From assembly GCA_036557285.1 (NCBI GenBank), contig DATBHW010000040.1:111997-175996 (forward strand): 64,000 nt of DNA. Direction: 5' to 3'. The notes beneath the pieces were generated by a model. It searched no databases. It had not been told where the DNA came from and saw only the letters and a program-made list of their open reading frames with translations. Position numbers and translations under genes: made by a program. This document shows positions 35,921-44,529 of the stretch, piece by piece. The stretch comes from Ktedonobacterales bacterium (GTDB taxonomy: Bacteria > Chloroflexota > Ktedonobacteria > Ktedonobacterales > DATBGS01). Position 1 is the first letter of the stretch. Each line of letters starts with the position of its first letter.

Positions 35921-37219
35921 ATGCTGGGCCGCACAATCAAGGGCAAGAATGGTCAATACAAACTGATCGATGTGCGTGGCAGCGGGAGCATGGCGACCGT
36001 CTATGTGAGTCGTGATCTGGGGAGCAATCGTATCTATGCTGTGAAAATCTTGCGGCCAGAGATTGCCAATCAGGGCGAGTTTTTGGAGCGTTTCCATCGT
36101 GAAGCGCAGATCCTGATGGTGCTGACGGATCCACATATTGTGCGCCCGGTGGAGTATGGGGACGATGATGACGCCCATTTTATTGTGATGGACTACATTG
36201 ATGGCTCCACGTTGAAAGAACAGATTATTGCCGATGCGCCTTTTGCGCCGCAGCGCGCGCTGGATGCGGCTTTGCAAGCGGCTGAAGGATTGAACGCCGC
36301 TTATACTCAGAAGAAAGTGGTGCATCGTGACATCAAGCCGCAGAATATTCTTGTGACCACGAGAAATGTCATTAAGTTGACCGATTTCGGGATGGCGCGC
36401 GCCCAGGAGTCCGTTACGCTGACAGGATCGAACGTCTTTATGGGGACGCCCTATTATGTGGCCCCGGAGCAGGCTGATGATAGCCGTAACGCGGATATTC
36501 GCTCGGATTTATATTCGTTGTCCTGTGTCTTGTTTGAGATGTTGACCGGCCAGGTACCCTATGATGGGACCAACGCGGTGGATGTGGTCGTGAAACATGT
36601 GCGCAATCCGATCCCTTCTGCCTGCGGTTTTGTCTCCGACTTGCCTGCTGCTTTTGACGCCTTCTTTCAGAAGGCTATGGCAAAGTCGCCCGCCAATCGC
36701 TTTCAGACACCTGCGGATTTTATCCACGAGCTAGATGAGCTCAGGCAGCTTGTGGGGCTGTCTGGCGCTCCCGCCTCCAGTGGATTTGGTCCAGCAGGCA
36801 GCCGTATCACCGAAGAGATGCCTGAAGCGTCGGCATCTCCTGTTATTGCTTCTCCGCCGCGTGAAGGGAAACCGGCATCTGGCCCTCAGGGGAAGGAGAA
36901 ACCGAGGCTAACGCTCCTGTCTACCGGGCAAGTGGTCTACCTCACGGGAAATCAGGCGATTATTGGGCGGAGTGATCCTCACCGGCAAATATATCCAGAG
37001 GTTGATCTGTCTACGCTCGATACTGATCGCATGGTATCCCGGCGTCAGGCCCGTGTTTTGCAACATGATGGACGATTCTTTGTGGAGGATTTGCGGGCGC
37101 TCAATGTGACGCGGCTCAATGGGGTGCCGCTGCGCCCAAATGAGGAGCGTGAATTGTATGACGGCGATATTTTGCGGGCAGGCAATATTGAGATACGCTT
37201 TAGCCTGCGCGATAATTGA
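35921..37219 (+). CDS. Ser/Thr protein kinase with C-terminal FHA domain
   Basis: 432 residues. The kinase domain (about 12-275) has ATP lysine 42, HRD at 135-137, DFG at 155-157 and 'GTPYYVAPEQ' in the activation segment. A linker of about 60 residues leads to an FHA domain (about 335-428) with the phosphothreonine-binding pattern 'IIGRSD...MVSRRQARV...LNVTRLNGVPL'. The FHA domain probably binds the phosphorylated form of this or a neighbouring kinase. It heads a cluster with an FHA protein, another kinase and a PHP enzyme. Confidence 0.93.
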   Translation: MLGRTIKGKNGQYKLIDVRGSGSMATVYVSRDLGSNRIYAVKILRPEIANQGEFLERFHREAQILMVLTDPHIVRPVEYGDDDDAHFIVMDYIDGSTLKEQIIADAPFAPQRALDAALQAAEGLNAAYTQKKVVHRDIKPQNILVTTRNVIKLTDFGMARAQESVTLTGSNVFMGTPYYVAPEQADDSRNADIRSDLYSLSCVLFEMLTGQVPYDGTNAVDVVVKHVRNPIPSACGFVSDLPAAFDAFFQKAMAKSPANRFQTPADFIHELDELRQLVGLSGAPASSGFGPAGSRITEEMPEASASPVIASPPREGKPASGPQGKEKPRLTLLSTGQVVYLTGNQAIIGRSDPHRQIYPEVDLSTLDTDRMVSRRQARVLQHDGRFFVEDLRALNVTRLNGVPLRPNEERELYDGDILRAGNIEIRFSLRDN

Positions 37220-37362
37220 GGAAACCTGATGCTCCCCACTCACCTGAAGTCTTGATTCCAGGCGAGCGATGCAGGGGGAGATGAGGGATACTAGTAGTTC
37301 TTTACTTCAAAGTTTGTATAGACTGTGTTTGCGAGTAAAACCATCGGAGGGGGATAGCAGAT

Positions 37363-39345
37363 ATGGGATCGGGAAGCCTCGGCTTTTTGCTGGCCTGGAG
37401 GCCAGGAGGCGCTGCGGTTCTAGCAGCAGATATTGGTACCTTAATTCAGAATCCTGCGGTATTGCTGGGCGCTGCTGCTGTTGTTGTCGTTGCTGTCTTG
37501 ATTGTCTTAATTATGGTGCTGCGTGGCGGCTCAAGGAAAGCCGAAATGGCTCCAGAATTAGATGAGGAGCAAGAGCATTGGGAGGCTGCGCCGCGTGGGA
37601 ACGCCAGCCCCTCTGGCAAGGGGTACGATCCGCGCGATCAGATGCTGCCCTGGGAGCAGGGAGGCGCGCGTCAGCAGATGAGCGGCAGGCGTGGACCTGG
37701 GGGCCGCGATGCCCAGGCAGGCTGGGGTCCGGCGGAACGGGATGCGCAGTGGGAAGCCCAGGGCCAATCGGCGCCGCGAGGCGGCCAGTGGGTAGGGACC
37801 GATGAATGGGTACCATCCGAACCAGCAATGGGGCGTGGGCGCCCAGACTCGCGCGCCCAGGACCAGATGGGATCGCCTGGTAATGATGGGTGGGCCTGGG
37901 GAGCAGGCCAGGCGCCTTCCGGTGGGCAAAATAATCAGTGGGGCCAGGGGGCCGCTCCCCCAATGGGGCGCGCTGACGATCAATGGGGGCAGGGAGCATC
38001 AGCCTCTCATCCAACAGGACGCGATAGCGATCAGTGGGGCCAGGGCGCAGGCGCGCCCTACCCGACGGGGCGTGGCGCTGATCAATGGGGCCAGGGGGCT
38101 GCGACATCTCAGCCGCTGGGCCGCGATAACGATCAGTGGGGGCAGGGCGCGCCCATGCGTGGACGAGGCCAGGACCAATGGGGTGACCAGTCAGGGGCAG
38201 GCGCCCCTGGGATGGGGCAGGCAGAAGATCACGGCTTTGCTCCGCGTGGAGGACCACGCGGAGGCGCAGCGCCCGCAAGCCAAGCCGAAGGGCAGTGGGG
38301 CCAGGGAGGTTGGGACCAGGCAAACGGCGGATGGGGCGCTGGGGAATCGCCTGATCGGTGGGGGCAAGCGGCTTCACCTGCGCAGCCAGGCGCCAGCCGT
38401 CCAAGTGGTCAGGGGGGTATGGCTGGCCTGGGAAACCAATCGCAGCCGAGTCAGGGGCCAGGGAACGGCTGGGGCGAACGCGAGGCGTCAGCCTGGCAGG
38501 TTGAACCCAGGCGAGAGCAGCCTTCCTGGGAAGCGCCCGATTGGAGGTCAGGCCAACCAGAGCCAGCCGACCCAAGGAGCGGCTCAGGCAATCAAGCCCC
38601 CTCGCGGGCTTCGCGGGAGCAAACCGCTCGTGGTCCCTCTGGAGGTGGCTGGGATGGGGCAGGCTCAGCAGGCGAATGGGGGCAGGCTGATCCAAACTCC
38701 AGGCCAGGCTCCAGTCGTCCGATAGAGCCAGCAGGCGCCAGGGGGGTGAGCCAGCCCTCCTCATCTGGCGGGGAGTGGGGCAATCGTGGTTTTGACGGAC
38801 CAACTGCCAAACCAGCGCCTCAACCTGGGAGTTGGGAGCAGCGCGAAACGCCGTCCTGGCAATCTCCTGGACCACAGATGGCGGCTCCTTCAGGGCAGGT
38901 GAATCCTCCTCCAGAGCGAACTGGACCTGATATGCGCCAACTCAACAAAGTGAACCCTGAGTCTACGGCGTATGCCCCGCAAACCTCCGAAAGCAGCGAA
39001 GGCGCGGCTGATAAGACGGTGGTGATGCGCAAAGACACGGGTACAGCGGCCCGTACCCCCTCTGTCGTGGTGCGACAGGGGAAAGAGCCAGGGCGGACCT
39101 ATGATATGCGCAAGGATCATGTGAGCATTGGCCGCAGCCGCGAGAGCGATATTTTCCTGGAGGATCTGGCGGTATCACGACTGCACGCCACGATTTATCG
39201 TGATGAAATGGGCGGCTATCTCCTGCGCGATGAAAACAGCGCCAATGGTACGAGCGTCAACGGCCAACGTGTCAGCGAATGCGCCTTGCAGGAAGGTGAT
39301 GAGATTCAACTCGGCCAGACGATTCTGGCATTTGTGCGCCGCTAG
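37363..39345 (+). CDS. Single-pass membrane FHA-domain protein with QWGQGA repeats
   Basis: 660 residues, with GGAGGGGG before the ATG. One membrane helix (about 31-54) is followed by a long Gly/Gln/Ser/Trp-rich low-complexity region (about 60-560), then a C-terminal FHA domain (about 575-660) with 'SIGRSRESDIFLEDLAVSRLHATI' and 'NSANGTSVNGQRV'. Within the disordered part a 17-residue unit built on QWGQGA repeats. It probably is a phosphothreonine-reading scaffold at the membrane for the adjacent kinases; the phosphosite is not known. Confidence 0.85.
   Translation: MGSGSLGFLLAWRPGGAAVLAADIGTLIQNPAVLLGAAAVVVVAVLIVLIMVLRGGSRKAEMAPELDEEQEHWEAAPRGNASPSGKGYDPRDQMLPWEQGGARQQMSGRRGPGGRDAQAGWGPAERDAQWEAQGQSAPRGGQWVGTDEWVPSEPAMGRGRPDSRAQDQMGSPGNDGWAWGAGQAPSGGQNNQWGQGAAPPMGRADDQWGQGASASHPTGRDSDQWGQGAGAPYPTGRGADQWGQGAATSQPLGRDNDQWGQGAPMRGRGQDQWGDQSGAGAPGMGQAEDHGFAPRGGPRGGAAPASQAEGQWGQGGWDQANGGWGAGESPDRWGQAASPAQPGASRPSGQGGMAGLGNQSQPSQGPGNGWGEREASAWQVEPRREQPSWEAPDWRSGQPEPADPRSGSGNQAPSRASREQTARGPSGGGWDGAGSAGEWGQADPNSRPGSSRPIEPAGARGVSQPSSSGGEWGNRGFDGPTAKPAPQPGSWEQRETPSWQSPGPQMAAPSGQVNPPPERTGPDMRQLNKVNPESTAYAPQTSESSEGAADKTVVMRKDTGTAARTPSVVVRQGKEPGRTYDMRKDHVSIGRSRESDIFLEDLAVSRLHATIYRDEMGGYLLRDENSANGTSVNGQRVSECALQEGDEIQLGQTILAFVRR
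37936..38184 (+). repeat. Coding tandem repeat (QWGQGA units)
   Basis: QWGQGA occurs at residues 192, 207, 224, 241 and 258, and a variant QWGDQ at 272, mostly 17 residues apart. Intervening residues vary but keep a Pro-x-Gly-Arg segment. Confidence 0.8.
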
Positions 39346-39380
39346 CAGCGGGCCTATAGCACATAAAGCACCCCTTCGAC

Positions 39381-39414
39381 GAGGAGGCGCAGAGCAACCG
39401 CTCTGCGCCTCCTC
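39381..39414 (+). terminator. Terminator after the FHA-protein gene
   Basis: A perfect 15-bp stem GAGGAGGCGCAGAGC/GCTCTGCGCCTCCTC with loop AACC, 35 bases after the stop codon. Only a short T-containing tail follows. Confidence 0.7.
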
Positions 39415-39583
39415 GCTTCTATAAGGCGCTGGAGGACGCCACTTTTGTTGACGGAAGCTGCGGCACAGGTGTTGTATAATAGAGGTCAATGGGCGATACG
39501 GCTGGTTTCGTTGATAGGCTAATGGGCTACCCCTTATCGGTCTTGCCGTTGGGGGCTGCGGCCAGAGCATATGAGGGTTGCGC

Positions 39584-40828
39584 TTGAAGGATGATTTAAT
39601 CGGCGCACGGATCGGGCATTACATCATTCAGGAGCCGCTGGGGCAGGGCGGGATGGCGCGCGTCTATAAAGGCTATCAGGAACATCTTGACCGCACAGTT
39701 GCTATCAAGGTGCTGCCGAGCTATTACGCAGCCGACCCCAACTTTGTCAATCGCTTCAAGTTAGAAGCCCAGGCAATGGCTCGCCTTTCGCATCCCAGCA
39801 TCGTGACGGTGCATGATGCTGGTGAGCAAGATGGCCGCCTGTATATTGTTATGGCCTATATGAGCGGCGGCACTCTGAAGAACCAGATGGATCATCTGAT
39901 GGAACTGGTGGAAGCCTTGCCGGTGGCCCGCCAGATTGCTGAGGCGCTCCAGTATGCTCATGAGCGTTCGATTATCCACCGCGATGTCAAGCCGGTCAAT
40001 GTGCTGCTTGATGGGGATGGCCGGGCGGTTCTGAGCGATTTTGGCATTGCTAAGGTGATGGAAAGCGCCGAGCATCATCTGACGCGCCCTGGGGCTGGGG
40101 TGGGTACGCCCGAATATATGTCGCCAGAGCAGTGTCGCGGGAGCGGTGTCTCGCCGCGCAGCGACATCTATGCCCTGGGGGTGATGCTTTATGAGATGCT
40201 GACGGGGCGTACCCCGTTTCAGGCCGATAACTATACTGCCCTGGCCCATGCCCATATTTACGAGCCGGTGCCGCCGCCCACGCTCTTTAACCCACGCATC
40301 TCAGCGCCAGTGCAGGCGGTTATCCTGCGGGCATTGGCAAAAGAACCCGCGCAGCGCTTTCAACACGCGACGGACCTGGCGACGGCTTTGGAGTATGCCG
40401 CCAGTGGGAGCAGCACCGGCGGAACTGGAGAGATGGTGGGGCAGTTCACCAGCGAAACAAATGGTGTCCGGCAAACCACCGTGCTGATTTGCCCACAGTG
40501 CGGCACGATGAGCAAACCACAGATGCGCTTCTGTCGGCGCTGCGGCCAGGGCTTGAGCGGGATTGAGCCGCGTTCTGTGACCGTCGCTCCTTCAGGGGTG
40601 GGACGCTCAGGAAGCTACTCGAAGTTAGGGTCGTGGGCGCAGATTTGCCAGGTGTGCCAGGCGCCAAATGCGCCAGTCAGCAAGTTTTGCACCAAATGCG
40701 GCAACCGCTTGCCAGGGACATCCGTAGAGAGTGGCGCTGTCATGCTCACCTGCGCGGCCTGTGGTATGCAGAACCTGCCGGGGCGCAATTTCTGTACACG
40801 CTGCGGGCGCCAACTTGCCCGCCTATAA
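39584..40828 (+). CDS. Ser/Thr protein kinase with three C-terminal zinc ribbons
   Basis: 414 residues from a TTG at 39584, six bases after GAGGG; a TTG at 39578 is the alternative. The kinase domain covers about 10-268, with 'GQGGMARVYKG', HRD at 132-134, DFG at 152-154 and 'GTPEYMSPEQ'. The C-terminal 130 residues hold three CxxC...CxxC ribbons (CPQCG...CRRCG, CQVCQ...CTKCG, CAACG...CTRCG). No membrane helix is present. The TATAAT at 39475-39480 upstream, without a well-spaced -35, may be its promoter. The gene ends 41 bases before the PHP gene. Confidence 0.92.
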   Translation: MKDDLIGARIGHYIIQEPLGQGGMARVYKGYQEHLDRTVAIKVLPSYYAADPNFVNRFKLEAQAMARLSHPSIVTVHDAGEQDGRLYIVMAYMSGGTLKNQMDHLMELVEALPVARQIAEALQYAHERSIIHRDVKPVNVLLDGDGRAVLSDFGIAKVMESAEHHLTRPGAGVGTPEYMSPEQCRGSGVSPRSDIYALGVMLYEMLTGRTPFQADNYTALAHAHIYEPVPPPTLFNPRISAPVQAVILRALAKEPAQRFQHATDLATALEYAASGSSTGGTGEMVGQFTSETNGVRQTTVLICPQCGTMSKPQMRFCRRCGQGLSGIEPRSVTVAPSGVGRSGSYSKLGSWAQICQVCQAPNAPVSKFCTKCGNRLPGTSVESGAVMLTCAACGMQNLPGRNFCTRCGRQLARL

Positions 40829-40869
40829 ACAAGCCGCCGGTGATGAAAGCGGCCAACCAGGGAGTTCCA

Positions 40870-41625
40870 GTGGAGAACGAAAGACCGGAAGCCCCAGCAC
40901 TGCTGGGGAGGGCCGATATTCATATGCACACGAATCTGGGCGACGGCACAGCCAGCCCTGCCAGGGTTATTGCCGAGGCAGAGCGGCGGCGGCTCGATGT
41001 GATCGCCATTACCGATCATGACCACCTCGAAGGCTTCAAGCGCGTGGCCGATTTGCTGGAAAAGTCAGGCAGTTCGCTGGGCGTCATTCCGGGGATTGAA
41101 GTGACGACTCGCCAGGGGCATCTGTTGGGGCTGTTCGTGCAGCGCCCGATCAAGATGCTGCGCTCGGTGGAGTGGAGCATTGATGCCATCAAGGCGCAAG
41201 GAGGGCTGATCATCATCCCTCATCCAATGGGCCGTCTGGTACCCAGCTTGAACCGCAGAAAGATCGAGGAACTGCTGGAGCGCGGTTTTGCTCTTGATGG
41301 GATTGAGGTGTATAATCCCTCGCCTGCCAATCGCTCGCAGCGCCAGGAGGTGTTGAAGCTGAACGTTGGCTGGGGGCTGGCCCAGACGGGGGGCAGCGAT
41401 GCGCACTTCTGGCAGCATATCGGCAGCGGCTATACTACGTTTGCCGGAAAGACGGCGGAAGAGTTTCAAGCGGCGCTGCAGGCGAAAACGACCGCCGCGG
41501 GTGGGCAAGAAAAACCGCCAGAGCGGCTTCCTATAGCCGCTCTGGCGGGCCAGTGCGCCTGGAGTTGGTTCGTCGATCCCCCACGCAAGATTGCTCGCAT
41601 GGTGCGGGCGCCTGCCTCTCCATAG
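40870..41625 (+). CDS. PHP-domain phosphoesterase
   Basis: 251 residues from a GTG at 40870, preceded by AGGGAG; an ATG at 40843 would add nine residues. PHP motifs: 'DIHMHTNLGDG', 'IAITDHDHLEG', 'GIEVTT', 'IIPHPMGR' and 'GGSDAH' supply the metal-binding His/Asp set. Such enzymes hydrolyse phosphoesters, for example nucleotide 3',5'-bisphosphates or 5' ends of RNA; the substrate is unknown. The last about 35 residues are read through a perfect 14-bp palindrome and have no family similarity. Confidence 0.85.
   Translation: MENERPEAPALLGRADIHMHTNLGDGTASPARVIAEAERRRLDVIAITDHDHLEGFKRVADLLEKSGSSLGVIPGIEVTTRQGHLLGLFVQRPIKMLRSVEWSIDAIKAQGGLIIIPHPMGRLVPSLNRRKIEELLERGFALDGIEVYNPSPANRSQRQEVLKLNVGWGLAQTGGSDAHFWQHIGSGYTTFAGKTAEEFQAALQAKTTAAGGQEKPPERLPIAALAGQCAWSWFVDPPRKIARMVRAPASP
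41515..41548. other. Perfect 14-bp hairpin inside the PHP gene end
   Basis: CCGCCAGAGCGGCT and AGCCGCTCTGGCGG around a 6-base loop, 77 bases before the stop codon. It has the look of the T-run-poor terminator hairpins elsewhere in this window. Confidence 0.6.
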
Positions 41626-41792
41626 TGACGCTATGTGCTGGTATCCTCGCAGATTGCTGGCTTACGCAGAAGCCAGAAGCCTCTTTGTCTTCGCTTTCGG
41701 TAATACTTGCCTGGAACCCCTCTTCTATCATATCCTGATGAATTGTCGCCACTGTGGCGTCTGCAAGTACTCAAGAAGATGTTGGAATGAGG

Positions 41793-41915
41793 GGTTCCGC
41801 CAAACATGAGATGTTGGCAAGCGAGACGTGTTACTTGTAGCGCCGCCTTCCAGGCGGCTGGTCGCTGGCCGCCTGGAAGGCGGCGCTACAAGTGGCCCCG
41901 CTTTTTGGTGGAACC
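41793..41915. repeat. MITE-like palindromic repeat, copy 3 (minimal)
   Basis: A 123-bp element from GGTTCCGCCAAAC to TTTTTGGTGGAACC. Its core is a perfect 26-bp stem (41833-41858 with 41868-41893) and a 9-base loop. The subterminal CATGAGATGTTGGCAAGCGAG matches copies 1 and 2. No flanking 9-bp duplication is seen. It lies in a 376-bp stretch (41626-42001) that otherwise holds only a possible -10 element at 41951-41960. Confidence 0.85.
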
Positions 41916-42001
41916 CTCTTCGCCAGGATAGAAGCGAGCGCGGCGTTTACGTGATACAATGGAAAGTCAAGAGATAGGTCGAGCTTTTTGGTCAGGAGTC
42001 T

Positions 42002-42901
42002 ATGATGTCAGCGGTTTCAACTAATGCAGCGGCGCGTGAAGCGTTACCACCTGAGATTGCGCAGAAATATCAGCGTTTGCGCGCTATTCTGGCCGATCTG
42101 GGGTCGGTGCTGGTAGCCTATTCTGGTGGTGTAGATAGCACGCTGCTGCTGAAAGTAGCCTCGGATGTGTTGGGTGAGCGCGCGGTGGGCGTGATTGCTA
42201 CTTCACCTGCTTATGAAGATGCGGAGACTGTTGAGGCGCTGCGCAATGCGGAGGCAATGGGCGTTCGTATCATGCAGATAGAGACGCATGAGATGGAAAA
42301 CGAGCGCTATGTGGCGAATGGCCTGGATCGCTGCTATCATTGCAAGCATGAACTGTTTACCAGGCTGGTTCCATTGGCGCGGGAACTGGGGATGCGAGTT
42401 ATTGCCTATGGTCTGAACCAGGATGATCTGGGCGACTTTCGCCCTGGGCAGCGCGCGGCCCGCGAGTTTGGGGTGCATGGGCCGCTGCAAGAGGCTGGTC
42501 TGGTGAAGGATGAGATTCGGGCCATTGCGCGGTATTTGGGGGTGCAGGTGTGGGATAAGCCCGCCCTCGCCTGTTACTCCTCGCGTATCCCTTATGGGAC
42601 GCCGGTCACAATCGAGGCGCTGCAAAAAGTGGGGCGTGCCGAACGTCTGCTGCGCGCCCTCGGCTTTCGGCAGGTGCGCGTGCGTCATCATGATACCATT
42701 GCGCGCATTGAAGTGAGCAGGACTGATTTTCCACGATTGATCGAGGAAGGGATCAACCGTCAAATTGTTGAAGGCTTCAAGGCTATTGGGTATGCGTATG
42801 TCACCCTGGACCTCCAGGGATATCGTTCCGGCAGCATGAACGAACTACATCGCAAGCGTCCGGCGCGGGAGCTAAAAATCAGCCGTTCATCAGAGGAATA
42901 A
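42002..42901 (+). CDS. larE: ATP-dependent sacrificial sulfur transferase LarE-like
   Basis: 299 residues (ATG at 42002 or 42005; AGGAG upstream). The PP-loop 'VAYSGGVDSTLLLKVA', 'RCYHCKHELF' and 'KPALACYSSRIPYG' follow the LarE pattern, and the last carries the Cys that donates sulfur in the Lactobacillus enzyme. LarE builds the nickel-pincer nucleotide cofactor of lactate racemase-type enzymes. LarB, LarC and LarA are not in this window, so the role is inferred from the family. The miaB start follows within 16 bases. Confidence 0.88.
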   Translation: MMSAVSTNAAAREALPPEIAQKYQRLRAILADLGSVLVAYSGGVDSTLLLKVASDVLGERAVGVIATSPAYEDAETVEALRNAEAMGVRIMQIETHEMENERYVANGLDRCYHCKHELFTRLVPLARELGMRVIAYGLNQDDLGDFRPGQRAAREFGVHGPLQEAGLVKDEIRAIARYLGVQVWDKPALACYSSRIPYGTPVTIEALQKVGRAERLLRALGFRQVRVRHHDTIARIEVSRTDFPRLIEEGINRQIVEGFKAIGYAYVTLDLQGYRSGSMNELHRKRPARELKISRSSEE

Positions 42902-42916
42902 TGAGAGGGTGATGTT

Positions 42917-44365
42917 ATGAGCGTGGCAAACATCGCACGAGGAAAATACCATATCTGGACGGTTGGCTGCCAGATGAATCAGGCCGATTCGCAGCGCGTT
43001 GCCACCATTCTCGATGGGCTTGGCTGGGAAGAAGCGCCCTCGATGGAGCAGGCGAATCTGGTCATCTTAAATACGTGCAGCGTCCGCGCTGCTCCGGAGC
43101 AGCGCGCACACGGCCAACTTTCATTGTTGGGGCATGCCAAAAAGAAGCGCGCTGATCTACTGGTCGGGATGATGGGCTGCATGATCGGCAATCAAAAAAC
43201 GGTAGATAGCCTCAAGCAGCGCTACCCGATGGTGGACCTTTTCTTTAAGGTCGAACACGCGGATGTTTTGCCGCAGTTTTTGGAAGATCGCTGGACCCCG
43301 CTGGCGACGGGCGATGGCTGTGTGGATATGGAGCGCGCGCAGCCTGCTTTCGCTACGCAGTTGAGCCGAACGCTAACGGTTCTGCCTATGGCCGCGCCCA
43401 TGCGCCCAGGCGAACGCGAGGCGCACTATCCGCTCCAGATTACATCGAACAAGGGACCGACAGCGTGGCTGCCAGTTATTCTAGGGTGTAATAAGGTCTG
43501 CTCCTACTGTATCGTACCCTATCGGCGAGGGCGCGAGCGCAGCCGCCCACTTTCGGAGTTGCTGGAAGAGGCGCGGCATCTCGTTGACGCTGGCGCGCGC
43601 GAGCTAACGCTGCTGGGGCAGACGGTTGAGGCGTATGGGCTGGATTTGCCCGATCAGGAGGCCGACTTGGGCGATCTGATGGCTGAACTCAGCGAGATTG
43701 ATGGCCTGGAGCGCATTCGCTTTATGACCTCGTATCCCAGGCATATGACGGATAAGATGATTCGCCAGATGGCTGCTTTGCCCAAGGTCTGCGAGCATGT
43801 CAATATCCCGGTGCAATCTGGCGATGATGTGATGTTGCAGCGGATGCGGCGCGGCTATACCCTGGAGGAGTATCGCACGCTTATCAAGAAGCTGCGCGAC
43901 TGGTGGCCGGAGGTGTCGCTGTCAACCGATGTGATTGTGGGCTTCTGTGGTGAGACTGCTGAAGAGTTTCAGCATACGCTGGACCTGCTGGCGGAAATAC
44001 GCTTCGATGTGGTGCATGTGGCGGCCTATTCGACGCGCCCTGGAACGCTGGCGGATAAATGGGAAGACGATGTGTCGCTGGCGGAGAAAAAGCGCCGCCT
44101 GCATCTGGTGGAGGAGTTGCAGGAGGGGATCGCGCGCGAACTCAATGAGCCATATGTGGGCCGTGTCGAGGGCATTTTGCTTGAGGAGCAGGTTGAGCAG
44201 CATGGCCTTATCCAATGGAAGGGGCGAACACGCACGAATAAGCTGGTCTTTTTCCCCGATACGCGAGTGGATGGGCAGACCGCCCTGGCGCAGGGAGAGA
44301 TTGTGCCTGTCCACATTGAACGCGCGACGGCGTGGTCCTTGCAAGGTTGCGTGGGCGCGGTATAA
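42917..44365 (+). CDS. miaB: tRNA-2-methylthio-N6-dimethylallyladenosine synthase
   Basis: 482 residues. An N-terminal UPF0004 domain with three cluster Cys ('GCQMNQADS', 'LNTCSVR', 'GMMGCMIG'), the radical-SAM motif 'LGCNKVCSYCIVP' (CxxxCxxC), and a C-terminal TRAM domain (about 410-480) give the complete MiaB layout. It methylthiolates A37 of tRNAs reading UNN codons. An insert at about 127-170, between the domains, is longer than usual. It is transcribed just after larE. Confidence 0.93.
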   Translation: MSVANIARGKYHIWTVGCQMNQADSQRVATILDGLGWEEAPSMEQANLVILNTCSVRAAPEQRAHGQLSLLGHAKKKRADLLVGMMGCMIGNQKTVDSLKQRYPMVDLFFKVEHADVLPQFLEDRWTPLATGDGCVDMERAQPAFATQLSRTLTVLPMAAPMRPGEREAHYPLQITSNKGPTAWLPVILGCNKVCSYCIVPYRRGRERSRPLSELLEEARHLVDAGARELTLLGQTVEAYGLDLPDQEADLGDLMAELSEIDGLERIRFMTSYPRHMTDKMIRQMAALPKVCEHVNIPVQSGDDVMLQRMRRGYTLEEYRTLIKKLRDWWPEVSLSTDVIVGFCGETAEEFQHTLDLLAEIRFDVVHVAAYSTRPGTLADKWEDDVSLAEKKRRLHLVEELQEGIARELNEPYVGRVEGILLEEQVEQHGLIQWKGRTRTNKLVFFPDTRVDGQTALAQGEIVPVHIERATAWSLQGCVGAV

Positions 44366-44529
44366 TACCAAAACTACCTCAGCATAGGCGGCTCCATGCT
44401 GCTCTGTTGAGCGTAGAGAAGCTAACAAGCACACACGTTGCCTGGCTCTGGAAGTTACGGGAGGTTGGAATTGGCAAGTCGTTACCAGCTTGCTATGAAC
44501 TGGATACCATCGGAGGAGGGCCACTTCGG

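Noticed and set aside
37511..38875. A 454-residue Pro/Arg-rich frame opposite the FHA protein
   Set aside because: Stop codons are rare there only because of the low-complexity GC-rich repeat in the real gene.
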